Source: Actinocorallia herbida
GTDB taxonomy: Bacteria > Actinomycetota > Actinomycetes > Streptosporangiales > Streptosporangiaceae
Assembly (NCBI RefSeq): GCF_003751225.1
Contig: NZ_RJKE01000001.1
Coordinates: 682,001-746,000, forward strand
Reading direction: 5' to 3'
Length of the DNA: 64,000 bases
Shown: positions 29,430 to 37,718 of the stretch, piece by piece
Layout: each line of letters opens with the position of its first letter
How positions within the stretch are numbered: the first letter of the stretch is position 1
Notes under the pieces: generated by a model
The model's database searches: none
What the model was told of the DNA's origin: nothing
What the model saw: only the letters and a program-made list of their open reading frames with translations
Translations under genes and position numbers: made by a program

Positions 29430-31657
29430 TGAACTTCGACCTCGATGAGGACCAGAAGGAGCTGCGGTCGCTCGCGACCGACCTGCTGGCCAAGGAGGCG
29501 ACCACAGAAAGGCTGGAGGCCTTCGAGCGCTCCGGCGAGCCCTACGACGCCGCGCTGTGGGCCGCCCTCGCGCAGACCGGACTGGTCGGCGCGGTGCTGC
29601 CCGAGGCCGCCGGCGGCGCGGGCCTGGGCGCGGTGGAGTACACCGTGATCCTGCGCGAGCTGGGCAGGGCCGTCGCGCCCGTCCCCGGCCTCGCGGTCCT
29701 CACCGCGGGCGCGGTCGTCGCCGCGCACGGCGACGAGGCCCAGGTGGCCGCGCTCGCCCCCGTGGCCGAAGGCGCCCGGCTCCTCACCTTCGCCCCCCGG
29801 ACGCGCGGGGACATCGTCCTCGGAGACGACGGGCGTCTGACGGGTGTAGCCGTCTACGTGCCTTATGCGGCTCAGGCCGAGCGGATCCTTGTTCCCGTCG
29901 GGGATGACGCGTACCTCGTCAACTCCTCCGACGCGGTCATCACCGCGCAGCCTTCGGCCACCTCGGAGCCGATCGCCCGGATCGAGCTGACCGGCGCCCC
30001 CGGCGAACGGGTCGGCACGGGCGCGGGCGTCACGCTGCGCCGCTTCGCCTCCCTGGGCGCGGTCGCCCTCGTCTCCGGCGTCATCGACGGCGCCCTGAAG
30101 CTGACGACCGAGTACGTCAAGACCCGCGAGCAGTTCGACCGCAAGCTCGCGGAGTTCCAGGCCGTCACCATGCAGGTCGGCGACGTCTACATCGCCAGGA
30201 CCGCCCTCGACGTCGCCGTCTGGGCCGCCGCGTGGCGGCTCGCGCACGGCAGGCCCGACGTCGACGAGGTGCTCGCCATCGCGGCCTACAACGCCGCGGA
30301 CCCCGTCGCCAAGGCCCTGTACACCTGCCAGCACCTGCACGGCGGCATCGGCCTCGACGTCACCTACCCGCTGCACCGCTACTTCGCCGAGGGCAAGCAC
30401 CGGGCGCACTTCCTCGGCGGCGCCGAGGCGGCCCTGGACACGCTCGGCGGGCACATCAAGAACCCCGCCGAGAAGCCGGGCCCGACCCCGCAGGGCGACG
30501 GCCTCCTCGTCGAGCTGACCGACGAGCAGCGGGCCCTGCGCGACGAGCTGCGCACCTACTTCACCACCTGCCTCACCGCCGAAGACCGCGCGCGCATCGC
30601 GGGCGACCCCTTCGGCTCGGCGTACATCGAGCACTGCCGCAAGCTCGGCCGCGACGGGATGCTCGGCGTCGCCTTCCCGGTCGAGTACGGCGGCCGCGGC
30701 TACGGGCCGATGGAGCAGCAGATCTTCGCCAACGAGATCGCCCGCGCCGAGGTGCCCTACCCGATCATCACGCTCAACTCCGTCGCGCCGACGATCATCG
30801 AGTACGGCACCGACGAGCAGAAGACGTTCTTCCTGCCCAAGATCCTCGCCGGAGAGTGCCACTTCGCCATCGGCTACTCCGAGCCCGGCGCAGGCACCGA
30901 CCTGGCTTCGCTGCGCACGACCGCGGTGCTGGACGGCGACCACTTCATCGTCAACGGCCAGAAGATCTTCACCTCGGGCGGCCACTACTCCGACTACATC
31001 TGGCTCGCGGCGCGCACGACGGCGGAAGGCGCGAAGCACAAGGGCATCACGATGCTCATCGTGGACTGCAAGGACCCCGGCTACTCCTGGACGCCCATCG
31101 TCACCATGGACGGGCGGCACCACACCAACGCCTCCTACTACCAGGACATCCACGTCCCGGTGAAGGACGTCATCGGTGAGGTGAACAAGGGCTGGAACCT
31201 CATCGTCAACCAGCTCAACCACGAGCGCGTCACCCTCGGCCCGGCCGGCAACATCGGCCACCACTACGACAGGTTCGAGGCGTGGGCGCGCCGCACGGGG
31301 ACGATCGAAGAGCCCGCGGTGGCGCGCGCGCTCGCCCGTGTCTACGGCTACCTGAGGGTGAACGAGTTCCTCAACTGGCAGGTCGCCGCCAACGCCGCCC
31401 TGGGCTGGCTCGGCGCCGCCGACGCCTCGGCCACCAAGATCTACGGCTCGGAGCGGATGCAGGACGTCGGCCGGATCATCGGCGAGACCCTCGCCAGGTT
31501 CGGCGACCCGGGCGACGGGGGCACCGCGCACTTCATGGACCTGGTCGACCACTCCGTCAAGGGCGCCGTGGTCCTCACCTTCGGCGGCGGCGTCAACGAG
31601 ATCCAGCGCGAGCTCATCGCGATGCTCGGCCTCGGCCTGCCGCGCGCGCCCCGGTAG
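29429..31657 (+). CDS. chsE1-chsE2: Fused two-domain acyl-CoA dehydrogenase ChsE1-ChsE2 (FadE28-FadE29)
   Basis: A 742-residue fusion of two acyl-CoA dehydrogenase units. Residues 1 to about 345 resemble FadE28/ChsE1, ending 'HLHGGIGLDVTYPLHRYF'. After a short Pro linker, residues about 358-742 are very close to FadE29/ChsE2 ('IGYSEPGAGTDLASLRTTAV', 'KDPGYSWTPIV', 'LTFGGGVNEIQRELIA'), with the catalytic Glu at about 599 in 'LNHERVTLGP'. In mycobacteria the two chains form an alpha2beta2 flavoprotein that dehydrogenates the C3 side chain of the steroid CoA ester. Here one polypeptide provides both. FadE34 is also a natural double-length enzyme, but the C-terminal half here matches FadE29 and the next two genes are its pathway partners. 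Confidence 0.93.
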   Translation: MNFDLDEDQKELRSLATDLLAKEATTERLEAFERSGEPYDAALWAALAQTGLVGAVLPEAAGGAGLGAVEYTVILRELGRAVAPVPGLAVLTAGAVVAAHGDEAQVAALAPVAEGARLLTFAPRTRGDIVLGDDGRLTGVAVYVPYAAQAERILVPVGDDAYLVNSSDAVITAQPSATSEPIARIELTGAPGERVGTGAGVTLRRFASLGAVALVSGVIDGALKLTTEYVKTREQFDRKLAEFQAVTMQVGDVYIARTALDVAVWAAAWRLAHGRPDVDEVLAIAAYNAADPVAKALYTCQHLHGGIGLDVTYPLHRYFAEGKHRAHFLGGAEAALDTLGGHIKNPAEKPGPTPQGDGLLVELTDEQRALRDELRTYFTTCLTAEDRARIAGDPFGSAYIEHCRKLGRDGMLGVAFPVEYGGRGYGPMEQQIFANEIARAEVPYPIITLNSVAPTIIEYGTDEQKTFFLPKILAGECHFAIGYSEPGAGTDLASLRTTAVLDGDHFIVNGQKIFTSGGHYSDYIWLAARTTAEGAKHKGITMLIVDCKDPGYSWTPIVTMDGRHHTNASYYQDIHVPVKDVIGEVNKGWNLIVNQLNHERVTLGPAGNIGHHYDRFEAWARRTGTIEEPAVARALARVYGYLRVNEFLNWQVAANAALGWLGAADASATKIYGSERMQDVGRIIGETLARFGDPGDGGTAHFMDLVDHSVKGAVVLTFGGGVNEIQRELIAMLGLGLPRAPR

Positions 31658-31667
31658 GAGGACCGAC

Positions 31668-32921
31668 GTGCACGAGGAACTCACCGCGCTCGCCGAAAGG
31701 CTCGCCGCGCTGGGCGAGCAGCCCGCTCCACCGCCGCAGGACGCGGTCAACGAGGCGATGATCCGCAACTGGCGGCAGGCGCTCGGCGACACCCGCGACT
31801 GGGGCGAGGAGGCCCCGCCCGCGATGGCGCAGGTGTGGTCGATGCCCGGCCTGGTCTCCCGCAAGGAGCCCTCCGCGGCCGACGACATCCTGCAGACGCT
31901 CAACGCCAACGGCTACACCGGCGTGGTCGCCACCAACTGCGAGCACACCTACGACCAGCCGGTGCGGGTGGGGGAGCGGCTGCGCTCCACCGCGCGCTTC
32001 GGCTCCCTGGTCGGGCCCAAGCAGACCGGCATGGGGCTCGGCTACTTCGTCACCTGGTACCAGACCTGGTACGTCGGTGAGGAACGCGTCGCCGAGATGC
32101 TGTTCCGGGTGCTCAAGTTCCAGCCCGTCAAGCGCAGGCCCAAGGGCAAGCCCTCGGCGCCCGCGATAGGGCTGGACACGGAGTTCTTCTGGGAGGGCGC
32201 CCGCGAGGGCGAGCTGCGCGTACAGAAGTGCGGGGAGTGCGGGGAACTGCGCCACCCTCCGGGCCCCATGTGCCCGGCGTGCAACTCCACCAAGCGCGAT
32301 CACATCACGGCGAGCGGGCGGGGCACCGTCTACAGCTACGTGGTGCACCATCACCCACCGGTGCCCGGACGTACCCCGCCCTATGTGGTCGCCCTCGTGG
32401 AGCTGGAGGAGGGCCCCCGGATCATCGGGAACGTCCTGGGGGCGGAGCCGTCGGAGGTGTCCGTCGGGATGCCCGTCGAGCTGACCTTCGAGAAGGTCGA
32501 CGACGAGGTGACGCTCCCGCAGTGGCGTCCGGCGGGACGTCCGGCGCCCGAGCCGAAGGCGGTTCCCGAGCGCGTCTCGGACTGGCCGTCCTCGGAGATC
32601 CCTCTGACGCCGACCTTCATCATCTCCACGGCCATCGCCACTCGGGACTTCACGCCCGTCCACCACGACGTGGCACTCGCGCGCGCGCAGGGCTCCAAGG
32701 ACATCTTCCTCAACATCCTCACCACCATGGGGCTGGTCCAGCGCTACGTCCTGGAGCACAACCCCGACGCCGTCCTGGCCGGCATGAAGGTCAGGCTCGG
32801 CGCCCCCGCCTACGCGGGCGACGCACTGGTGCTCACCGGCACCAGGGAAGGAGACACCGTGACCGTCCGGGGGACCGTCTCACTCGGCGACCACGTCAAC
32901 GCGACGGTGACACTCCGATGA
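31668..32921 (+). CDS. chsH2-chsH1: Fused enoyl-CoA hydratase ChsH2-ChsH1 (MaoC-DUF35-MaoC)
   Basis: A 417-residue protein with three parts. Residues 1-170 are a MaoC-like hotdog unit without the usual Asp/His active site. Residues 180-305 are a DUF35 domain with a zinc ribbon, Cys188-x2-Cys191 and Cys202-x2-Cys205, followed by an OB fold. Residues 310-417 are a second MaoC unit with 'TRDFTPVHHDVALARA', the likely catalytic Asp/His site. In M. tuberculosis these are separate proteins, ChsH2 (first two parts) and ChsH1. Together they hydrate the steroid C3 enoyl-CoA, and the DUF35 domain docks the aldolase Ltp2. It begins 10 bp after chsE and overlaps ltp2 by 4 bp (ATGA). Confidence 0.93.
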   Translation: MHEELTALAERLAALGEQPAPPPQDAVNEAMIRNWRQALGDTRDWGEEAPPAMAQVWSMPGLVSRKEPSAADDILQTLNANGYTGVVATNCEHTYDQPVRVGERLRSTARFGSLVGPKQTGMGLGYFVTWYQTWYVGEERVAEMLFRVLKFQPVKRRPKGKPSAPAIGLDTEFFWEGAREGELRVQKCGECGELRHPPGPMCPACNSTKRDHITASGRGTVYSYVVHHHPPVPGRTPPYVVALVELEEGPRIIGNVLGAEPSEVSVGMPVELTFEKVDDEVTLPQWRPAGRPAPEPKAVPERVSDWPSSEIPLTPTFIISTAIATRDFTPVHHDVALARAQGSKDIFLNILTTMGLVQRYVLEHNPDAVLAGMKVRLGAPAYAGDALVLTGTREGDTVTVRGTVSLGDHVNATVTLR

Positions 32922-34105
32922 GCGGATCGAGCGACCGGACGCTGTCCGGCAAGACGGCCATCGCGGGCATCGGCGCGACCGAGTTCTCCAAGGAGTCCGG
33001 CCGTTCCGAGCTCCAGCTGGCCTCTGAGGCGGTCCTCGGGGCCATCCGGGACGCGGGGCTCGCCCCCGGCGACGTCGACGGCCTCGTGACGTTCTCGGCC
33101 GATGTGAACACCGAGATCGCCGTCGCCCGGGAGACCGGGATCGGGGAGCTGCGGTTCTTCTCCAGGGTCGAGTACGGGGGCGGCGCGGCCTGCGGGACCG
33201 TCGCGCACGCGGCGATGGCGGTCGCCACCGGCCAGGCGGACGCGGTCGTCTGCTACCGGGCGTTCAACGAGCGCTCGGGGCACCGCTTCGGGCAGGCCAC
33301 CGCCTCCACACGCGGGGCGACCTCGCAAGGGCTGGAGTTCTCCTGGCATCTGCCTTACGGCCTCTCCACGCCCGCCGCCTGGGTGGCCATGTGCGCCCGC
33401 CGCTACCTGCACAAGTACGGCGCCACCAGCGAGGACTTCGGGCGCGTCGCCGTGGCGATGCGCCGCCACGCGGCCACCAATCCCGCCGCGTGGTTCTACG
33501 AGAGGCCGATCACCCTGGAGGAGCACCAGGACTCGCGCTGGATCGTGGACCCGCTGCACCTGCTGGACTGCTGCCAGGAGTCCGACGGCGGCGTGGCGAT
33601 CCTCGTCACGTCGGCGGAGCGGGCGCGGGACCTCCCGAACCGTCCCGCGGTGATCGCCTCGGCGGCGCAGGGCGCGGCGCGGGACCAGTACATGATGTTC
33701 GGCTACTACGGCGCCGACGACCTCACCGAACTGCCCGCGATGGGCGTCGTGGGGGAGCGGCTGTGGCGCGACTCGGGCCTCGGCCCCGCCGACGTCCAGA
33801 CGGCCATCCTGTACGACCACTTCACCCCGTTCGTCCTGTACCAGCTCGAGGAGCTGGGCTTCTGCGGGCGCGGCGAGGCGCGTGACTTCCTCGCCGGCGG
33901 CGGGATCGAGATCGATGGCCGCCTTCCGGTGAACCCGCACGGCGGCCAGCTCGGTGAGGCCTACATCCACGGGATGAACGGCATCACCGAGGCGGTCCGG
34001 CAGATCCGCGGCACGGCCGCCAACCAGGTGGCCGATGTCGCGAACGTCCTGGTCACCGCCGGGACCGGCGTCCCCACGAGCGGACTGGTCCTCAGCGCGG
34101 GCTGA
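32918..34105 (+). CDS. ltp2: Steroid side-chain-cleaving aldolase Ltp2
   Basis: A 395-residue thiolase-superfamily protein of the lipid-transfer/SCP-x type. 'GIGATEFSKESGRSELQLA', 'RAFNERSG', 'LLDCCQESDGGVAI' and 'HGGQLGEAYIHGMNG' closely follow M. tuberculosis Ltp2. Ltp2 is not a thiolase: with the DUF35 domain of ChsH2 it performs retro-aldol cleavage of the C22 hydroxyacyl-CoA to a 17-ketosteroid and propionyl-CoA. Tyr299 in 'LYDHFTPF' and Tyr349 in 'EAYIHG' match conserved tyrosines of the repurposed active site. Translation is coupled to chsH2-chsH1 by an ATGA overlap. It closes the operon and is followed by a hairpin with a T-rich tail. Confidence 0.94.
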   Translation: MSGSSDRTLSGKTAIAGIGATEFSKESGRSELQLASEAVLGAIRDAGLAPGDVDGLVTFSADVNTEIAVARETGIGELRFFSRVEYGGGAACGTVAHAAMAVATGQADAVVCYRAFNERSGHRFGQATASTRGATSQGLEFSWHLPYGLSTPAAWVAMCARRYLHKYGATSEDFGRVAVAMRRHAATNPAAWFYERPITLEEHQDSRWIVDPLHLLDCCQESDGGVAILVTSAERARDLPNRPAVIASAAQGAARDQYMMFGYYGADDLTELPAMGVVGERLWRDSGLGPADVQTAILYDHFTPFVLYQLEELGFCGRGEARDFLAGGGIEIDGRLPVNPHGGQLGEAYIHGMNGITEAVRQIRGTAANQVADVANVLVTAGTGVPTSGLVLSAG

Positions 34106-34122
34106 GGCCGGACCGCCACCCG

Positions 34123-34160
34123 AGCCCGCACCCTTCCCCCCGGGGTGCGGGCTTCTCTCT
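34123..34160 (+). terminator. Terminator of the fadD17-ltp2 operon
   Basis: AGCCCGCACCC (34123-34133) pairs with GGGTGCGGGCT (34143-34153), followed by TCTCTCT. This is a classical intrinsic terminator 18 bp past the ltp2 stop codon. Confidence 0.8.
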
Positions 34161-34170
34161 TGCGCACTAC

Positions 34171-34198
34171 TTCGGAATGCGTAATAGTTCGGAATGCG
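34171..34198. promoter_or_regulatory. Direct repeat in front of padR gene
   Basis: TTCGGAATGCG occurs at 34171-34181 and again at 34188-34198, a 17-bp period that sits just before the ribosome site. It is a good candidate for autoregulation by the PadR protein. Confidence 0.4.
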
Positions 34199-34209
34199 AA
34201 GGAGGAAGC

Positions 34210-34530
34210 GTGGACACGACGCAGTTGCTGAAGGGGGTGCTGGACGTGGCGGTGCTCGCGGTGCTCGATGAGCGCGACAGCTATGGCTACGAGGTCGTCC
34301 GGCGGCTGAGGGAGGCCGGTCTGGACGAGGTCGGAGACGCCTCGGTGTACGGGACGCTCCGGCGGCTGTTCAAGGCGGGAGCCCTGACGTCCTACGTGGT
34401 GCCCTCCGAAGAGGGGCCGCACCGCAAGTACTACGGCCTGAACGACACGGGCCGCACGACCTTGAAGGACTCCCGGACGACGTGGAGTCGCTTCGCCCGG
34501 ACCATGGACACCCTCCTGGAGAAGAGATGA
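34210..34530 (+). CDS. PadR family transcriptional regulator
   Basis: A 106-residue winged-helix repressor: 'LLKGVLDVAVLAVL', 'SYGYEVVRRL', 'SVYGTLRRLFKAGAL' and 'RKYYGLNDTG' are the PadR recognition helix and wing. GTG at 34210 is chosen because AAGGAGG lies 7 nt upstream; a longer reading from ATG at 34177 would put the direct repeat inside the gene. The stop overlaps the ATG of the next gene, a HAAS-domain membrane protein, in an ATGA. PadR/HAAS pairs are common in actinobacteria and firmicutes, where the membrane partner is thought to sense envelope state. Confidence 0.9.
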   Translation: MDTTQLLKGVLDVAVLAVLDERDSYGYEVVRRLREAGLDEVGDASVYGTLRRLFKAGALTSYVVPSEEGPHRKYYGLNDTGRTTLKDSRTTWSRFARTMDTLLEKR

Positions 34531-35552
34531 GCACGGTCACCGAGTACGCGGCGGCGGTCCGAGCGGCCCTCGCCGACATCCCCCAGACCGACCGGGACGA
34601 GCTCCTGGAGGACCTGGAAGAGCACCTCGCCGAGGTCGCCGCCGAACACGACGGCCCCCTGGAAGACCGCCTGGGCACCCCGCAGGCTTACGCGGCCGAA
34701 CTGCGCGCCGCCTATACGGACGCGGTCCCGGTGAAGCGGAGGGCCGGCCTTCGCGACCTCTTCGGTTCGCTGGAGCGCCGGACGCAGACCGTCGTGGACG
34801 GAGTCCTGCCGCGGGGCTCGGCGGCCCGCGACGTCGCCCACGATCTGCGGCCCGTGTGGTGGGTGGCCCGCGGCTACTTCGCCGCGTTCCTCCTCAACGC
34901 GATCCTGGGCCGGGACCAGGCGTTCCTGCCCGACGGGCCGCTCTCCACGCTCGTGCTCCTCGGCGCGGTCACCGTCTCGGTGTGGCTGGGCGGCAGGGCC
35001 AGACGGGGCGGACGGCGCCGCGCGGCGACGGTGCTCGGCGTGGCCGGGCTGACCGGTCTCGCCCTGCTCGGGGGCATGGCCTTCGCCGCGACGGCCGAGG
35101 ACGGGCGGGCGTACTACGGGCCGGGGTACGAGGGGACGGGGCCGAGCCTCGGAGACCTCGCCAACATCTACGTCTTCACCAGGGACGGGAAGCCGGTGAA
35201 GGACGTCCTGCTGTACGACCAGTGGGGCGAGCCGATCCAGACGTCCCCGGACGCGTGGGGCTTCATCGAGCGGGGAGGCGACCCCCTCCAGCCCAACGTC
35301 TACCCCAAGGAGATCTGCGCGCCCGGCGGCATGGAGAGCACGGTCGTCCCCCTGTGCCCCGACGCGCAGGCGGGGTCGCCGGCCTTCCCCGACTCCCCTC
35401 CGACGTTCCCCGCCGTCGCGCCCACGATGACGGCCCCCGAGCAGCCCGGCCCGACCGACTCCCCCTCGACGAGCCCGTCCCCGTCGGGAAGCGCCTCTCC
35501 GACGGCCTCGCCTTCCCCGACCGTGACGCCGACGGCCTCGCCCACCGAATAG
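34527..35552 (+). CDS. HAAS-domain membrane protein, PadR partner
   Basis: A 341-residue protein. The N-terminal 70 residues ('AAAVRAALADIPQTDRDELL', 'DLEEHLAEVAAEHDGP', 'LGTPQAYAAELRAAY') are a HAAS domain as found beside PadR regulators. Two or three membrane segments follow (about 110-190), then an external part ('ANIYVFTRDGKPVKDVLLYD') and a Pro/Ser/Thr-rich tail of 60 residues likely to lie outside the membrane. Its ATG overlaps the padR stop by 4 bp, so the two are translationally coupled and presumably work together. The signal is unknown. Confidence 0.82.
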   Translation: MSTVTEYAAAVRAALADIPQTDRDELLEDLEEHLAEVAAEHDGPLEDRLGTPQAYAAELRAAYTDAVPVKRRAGLRDLFGSLERRTQTVVDGVLPRGSAARDVAHDLRPVWWVARGYFAAFLLNAILGRDQAFLPDGPLSTLVLLGAVTVSVWLGGRARRGGRRRAATVLGVAGLTGLALLGGMAFAATAEDGRAYYGPGYEGTGPSLGDLANIYVFTRDGKPVKDVLLYDQWGEPIQTSPDAWGFIERGGDPLQPNVYPKEICAPGGMESTVVPLCPDAQAGSPAFPDSPPTFPAVAPTMTAPEQPGPTDSPSTSPSPSGSASPTASPSPTVTPTASPTE

Positions 35553-35585
35553 TGCCCTACCGGGAGAGCGCGACGAGCGGCGGAA

Positions 35586-35612
35586 GGGAGGCCGGTTCGC
35601 TACCGGCCTCCC
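35586..35612 (+). terminator. Terminator of padR-HAAS operon
   Basis: A perfect 11-bp inverted repeat, GGGAGGCCGGT (35586-35596) and ACCGGCCTCCC (35602-35612), with a 5-nt loop lies 33 bp past the HAAS gene stop. Confidence 0.7.
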
Positions 35613-35735
35613 ACAGGTCGGCGGCCTTCGCCGGGCCGTAGGAGCCGCTGGAGACGAGGACGATCCGGCCCTCTCCATGCGCGCACCACGACGAGCGTCA
35701 CCTGTGGACGGTGGGCCCGAATCGCCGGGCCCGGG

Positions 35736-35741
35736 TAGGTT
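35736..35741 (+). promoter_or_regulatory. -10 box for leaderless histidine kinase gene
   Basis: TAGGTT ends 6 nt before the ATG at 35748 and no Shine-Dalgarno sequence is present. The geometry implies a leaderless transcript for the two-component operon. Confidence 0.5.
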
Positions 35742-35747
35742 CGGCGC

Positions 35748-37031
35748 ATGCGCAAAGAGCGGGTGGAGGACGTCGCGCTCTTCCTGGTGCTCGCCGCGCC
35801 GGTCTGCGCCGCGCTCGTCGGGCAGGACGGGGCCGTCGAGGGCGATCTGCCGCAGGCACTCGGGCTCGCCGCGCTCGCGGGGGCTGTCGCCGGGGCGCGG
35901 AGGTTCCCCGCGGCGGCGCTGGCCGTGGTGCTCGCGCTGACCGCGGTGCACGGGAACTTCGTGTTCGGCATCCCGGTGCTGAGCCTGCTCGCGGGGCTGC
36001 GGATGGAGCGGGTCAGGCCCGTCGGCTGGACGCTCTGCGCGGTGTTCGTCGGCGGCGCGGCGCTCAACCTGGCGCACGGGGCGCCCGCGGCGACCTGGTT
36101 CGTCGTGACGTGGTGGTTCGTGGTGGCGGGCGTGCTGCCCTGGCTGCTCGGCAGGTACCTGCGGCTGCGCGCCGACCTGGCGGAGGCGGGGTGGGAGCGG
36201 GCGCGCCGCCTGGAGCACGAGCAGCGCATCGTGGGCGAGCGCGAACGGCTGCGCGAGCGGGCCAGGATCGCCGCGGATCTGCACGACTCGCTCGGCCACG
36301 AACTGAGCCTGCTCGCCCTGCGCGCGGCGGCCCTGGAACTCAGCGCCGACCTGCCGGAACGGCACAGGGCCGCGGCCGGCGACCTGCGTGCGGGCGCCGC
36401 CACCGCGACCGAGCGGCTCCAGGAGATCCTCGGCATCCTCCGGCCGGGCGAGGCGGCGACCCGTCCCGCGGGCGAGACCGTCGCCGATCTGGTGGAGCGC
36501 GCGGCGGGCTCGGGGATGGCCGTGCGGCTCGCGGAGTCCGGCCCCGCCGCGCCCGCGCTCGCCGACCGGGCCGCGCACCGGATCGTCCAGGAGGCGCTGA
36601 CCAACGCGGCCAAGCACGCGCCGGGCGCCGCCGTGCGCGTCGACCTGGCCAGGACGGGCGCGGAGACCGCCGTGGAGGTCGTCAACGGGCCGCCGCCCGC
36701 CGGGCCGCTGCCGGGCGCGTCAGGGGGCGGGCACGGCCTCACCGGGCTGCGCGAGCGGGTCAGGCTGAGCGGGGGGACGCTGGCCGCGGGGCCGGACGGC
36801 GAGGGTTTCGCGGTCCGCGCGCGGCTGCCGCACGTCCCCCCGCGCTCGCCGGAGCCGGAGCCTTCCCCCGGCGGAACCGAGGAGTCGGAGCTGGCGGCGG
36901 CCCGGCTCTCCGGGCGAAGGGCGGCCCGCCGGGGCCTCGCCGCGGCGGTCGCGGTCCCCGCGCTCCTCGTCGGCGCGCTGGGGGCCGCGATGGCCGCCTA
37001 CCAGACCTACACGGAGGGCTTTCCATGGTGA
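35748..37031 (+). CDS. Sensor histidine kinase with C-terminal membrane segment
   Basis: A 427-residue NarL-system kinase. Four to five membrane helices fill the first 140 residues. A charged linker leads to the HisKA_3 box 'RIAADLHDSLGHELSLLALR' and the ATPase domain with 'VQEALTNAAKHAPG' and 'GGHGLTGLRERVRLSGG'. After the ATPase domain there is a Pro/Glu-rich spacer and a further hydrophobic helix near the very C-terminus (about 400-420), ending 'TEGFPW'; kinases of this group normally stop after the ATPase domain. The stop overlaps the response regulator start by 7 bp. Confidence 0.9.
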   Translation: MRKERVEDVALFLVLAAPVCAALVGQDGAVEGDLPQALGLAALAGAVAGARRFPAAALAVVLALTAVHGNFVFGIPVLSLLAGLRMERVRPVGWTLCAVFVGGAALNLAHGAPAATWFVVTWWFVVAGVLPWLLGRYLRLRADLAEAGWERARRLEHEQRIVGERERLRERARIAADLHDSLGHELSLLALRAAALELSADLPERHRAAAGDLRAGAATATERLQEILGILRPGEAATRPAGETVADLVERAAGSGMAVRLAESGPAAPALADRAAHRIVQEALTNAAKHAPGAAVRVDLARTGAETAVEVVNGPPPAGPLPGASGGGHGLTGLRERVRLSGGTLAAGPDGEGFAVRARLPHVPPRSPEPEPSPGGTEESELAAARLSGRRAARRGLAAAVAVPALLVGALGAAMAAYQTYTEGFPW

Positions 37032-37696
37032 CGGCGGGGGAGGACGCGCGGGTCCGGGTGCTGCTGGCCGACGACGAGCCGCTGCTGCGGGCCGGGGTGC
37101 GGGCCGTGCTGGCCGCCGATCCGGGCCTTGAGGTGGTGGCCGAGGCCGGGGACGGGCACGAGGCGGTCGCCGGGGTGCTCGCGCACCGGCCCGACGTCGT
37201 GCTGCTCGACATCCGGATGCCGCGGATGGACGGCCTCGAGGCCGCCGCCGAACTGCGCAGGACGGCCCCGGAGACCGCCGTGGTGATCCTCACGACGTTC
37301 TCCGAGGACGCCTACATCACCCGCGCGCTGGCCGAAGGCGCCGACGGGTTCCTGCTCAAGACCGGCGACCCGCGCGACCTCCTGGCGGGTGTCCGGGCCG
37401 CGGCCTCAGGCGGGGTCTGCCTGGCCCCGTCCGTCGCCCGCCGCCTCGTCGACGGCCTGGGCGGCGAGCGCCTGGCCCGCGCGGCCCGCGCCAGAGACGC
37501 CGTCGCCCGGCTCACCCCGAGGGAGCGCGACGTTCTCGCGCTCGTCGCCGAGGGCCTGTCCAACGCCGAGATCGGCCGCCGCCTTCACCTCGTCGAAGGC
37601 ACCGTGAAGGCACACGTCAGCTCGATCCTCGCCCGCCTGGACGCGGCGAACCGCGTCCAGGCGGCCATCCGGGCCCACGAGGCGGGCCTCCTCTGA
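37025..37696 (+). CDS. Response regulator, NarL/LuxR family
   Basis: A 223-residue regulator. The receiver has 'LLADDEPLLRAGVR', the phospho-acceptor Asp in 'VVLLDIRMPRMDG' and Lys in 'GFLLKTGD'. A LuxR helix-turn-helix follows at about 160-220 ('LTPRERDVLALVAEG', 'GTVKAHVSSILARL'). It overlaps the kinase gene by 7 bp. An ABC exporter of the resistance/antibiotic type lies convergently 22 bp downstream and is a plausible regulated neighbour, though on the other strand. ATG at 37025 is used; GTG at 37028 is an alternative. Confidence 0.92.
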   Translation: MVTAGEDARVRVLLADDEPLLRAGVRAVLAADPGLEVVAEAGDGHEAVAGVLAHRPDVVLLDIRMPRMDGLEAAAELRRTAPETAVVILTTFSEDAYITRALAEGADGFLLKTGDPRDLLAGVRAAASGGVCLAPSVARRLVDGLGGERLARAARARDAVARLTPRERDVLALVAEGLSNAEIGRRLHLVEGTVKAHVSSILARLDAANRVQAAIRAHEAGLL

Positions 37697-37700
37697 CGGA

Positions 37701-37717
37701 CCGGGCCCGGGGCCCGG
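37701..37717. terminator. Short palindrome between convergent operons
   Basis: CCGGGCC CGG GGCCCGG (37701-37717) lies between the stops of the response regulator and the ABC permease. It is short but purely GC and could act as a bidirectional terminator. Confidence 0.35.
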
Positions 37718-37718
37718 C

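Noticed and set aside
29342-31909. Open frame of 855 codons on the minus strand opposite the fused acyl-CoA dehydrogenase
   Set aside because: Composition is that of antisense GC-rich DNA; the plus-strand protein matches FadE28/FadE29 throughout.
28000-34105. Possibility that chsE1-chsE2 and chsH2-chsH1 fusions are assembly errors joining separate genes
   Set aside because: Frames are continuous with plausible linkers, and no stop or start signals remain at the junctions.
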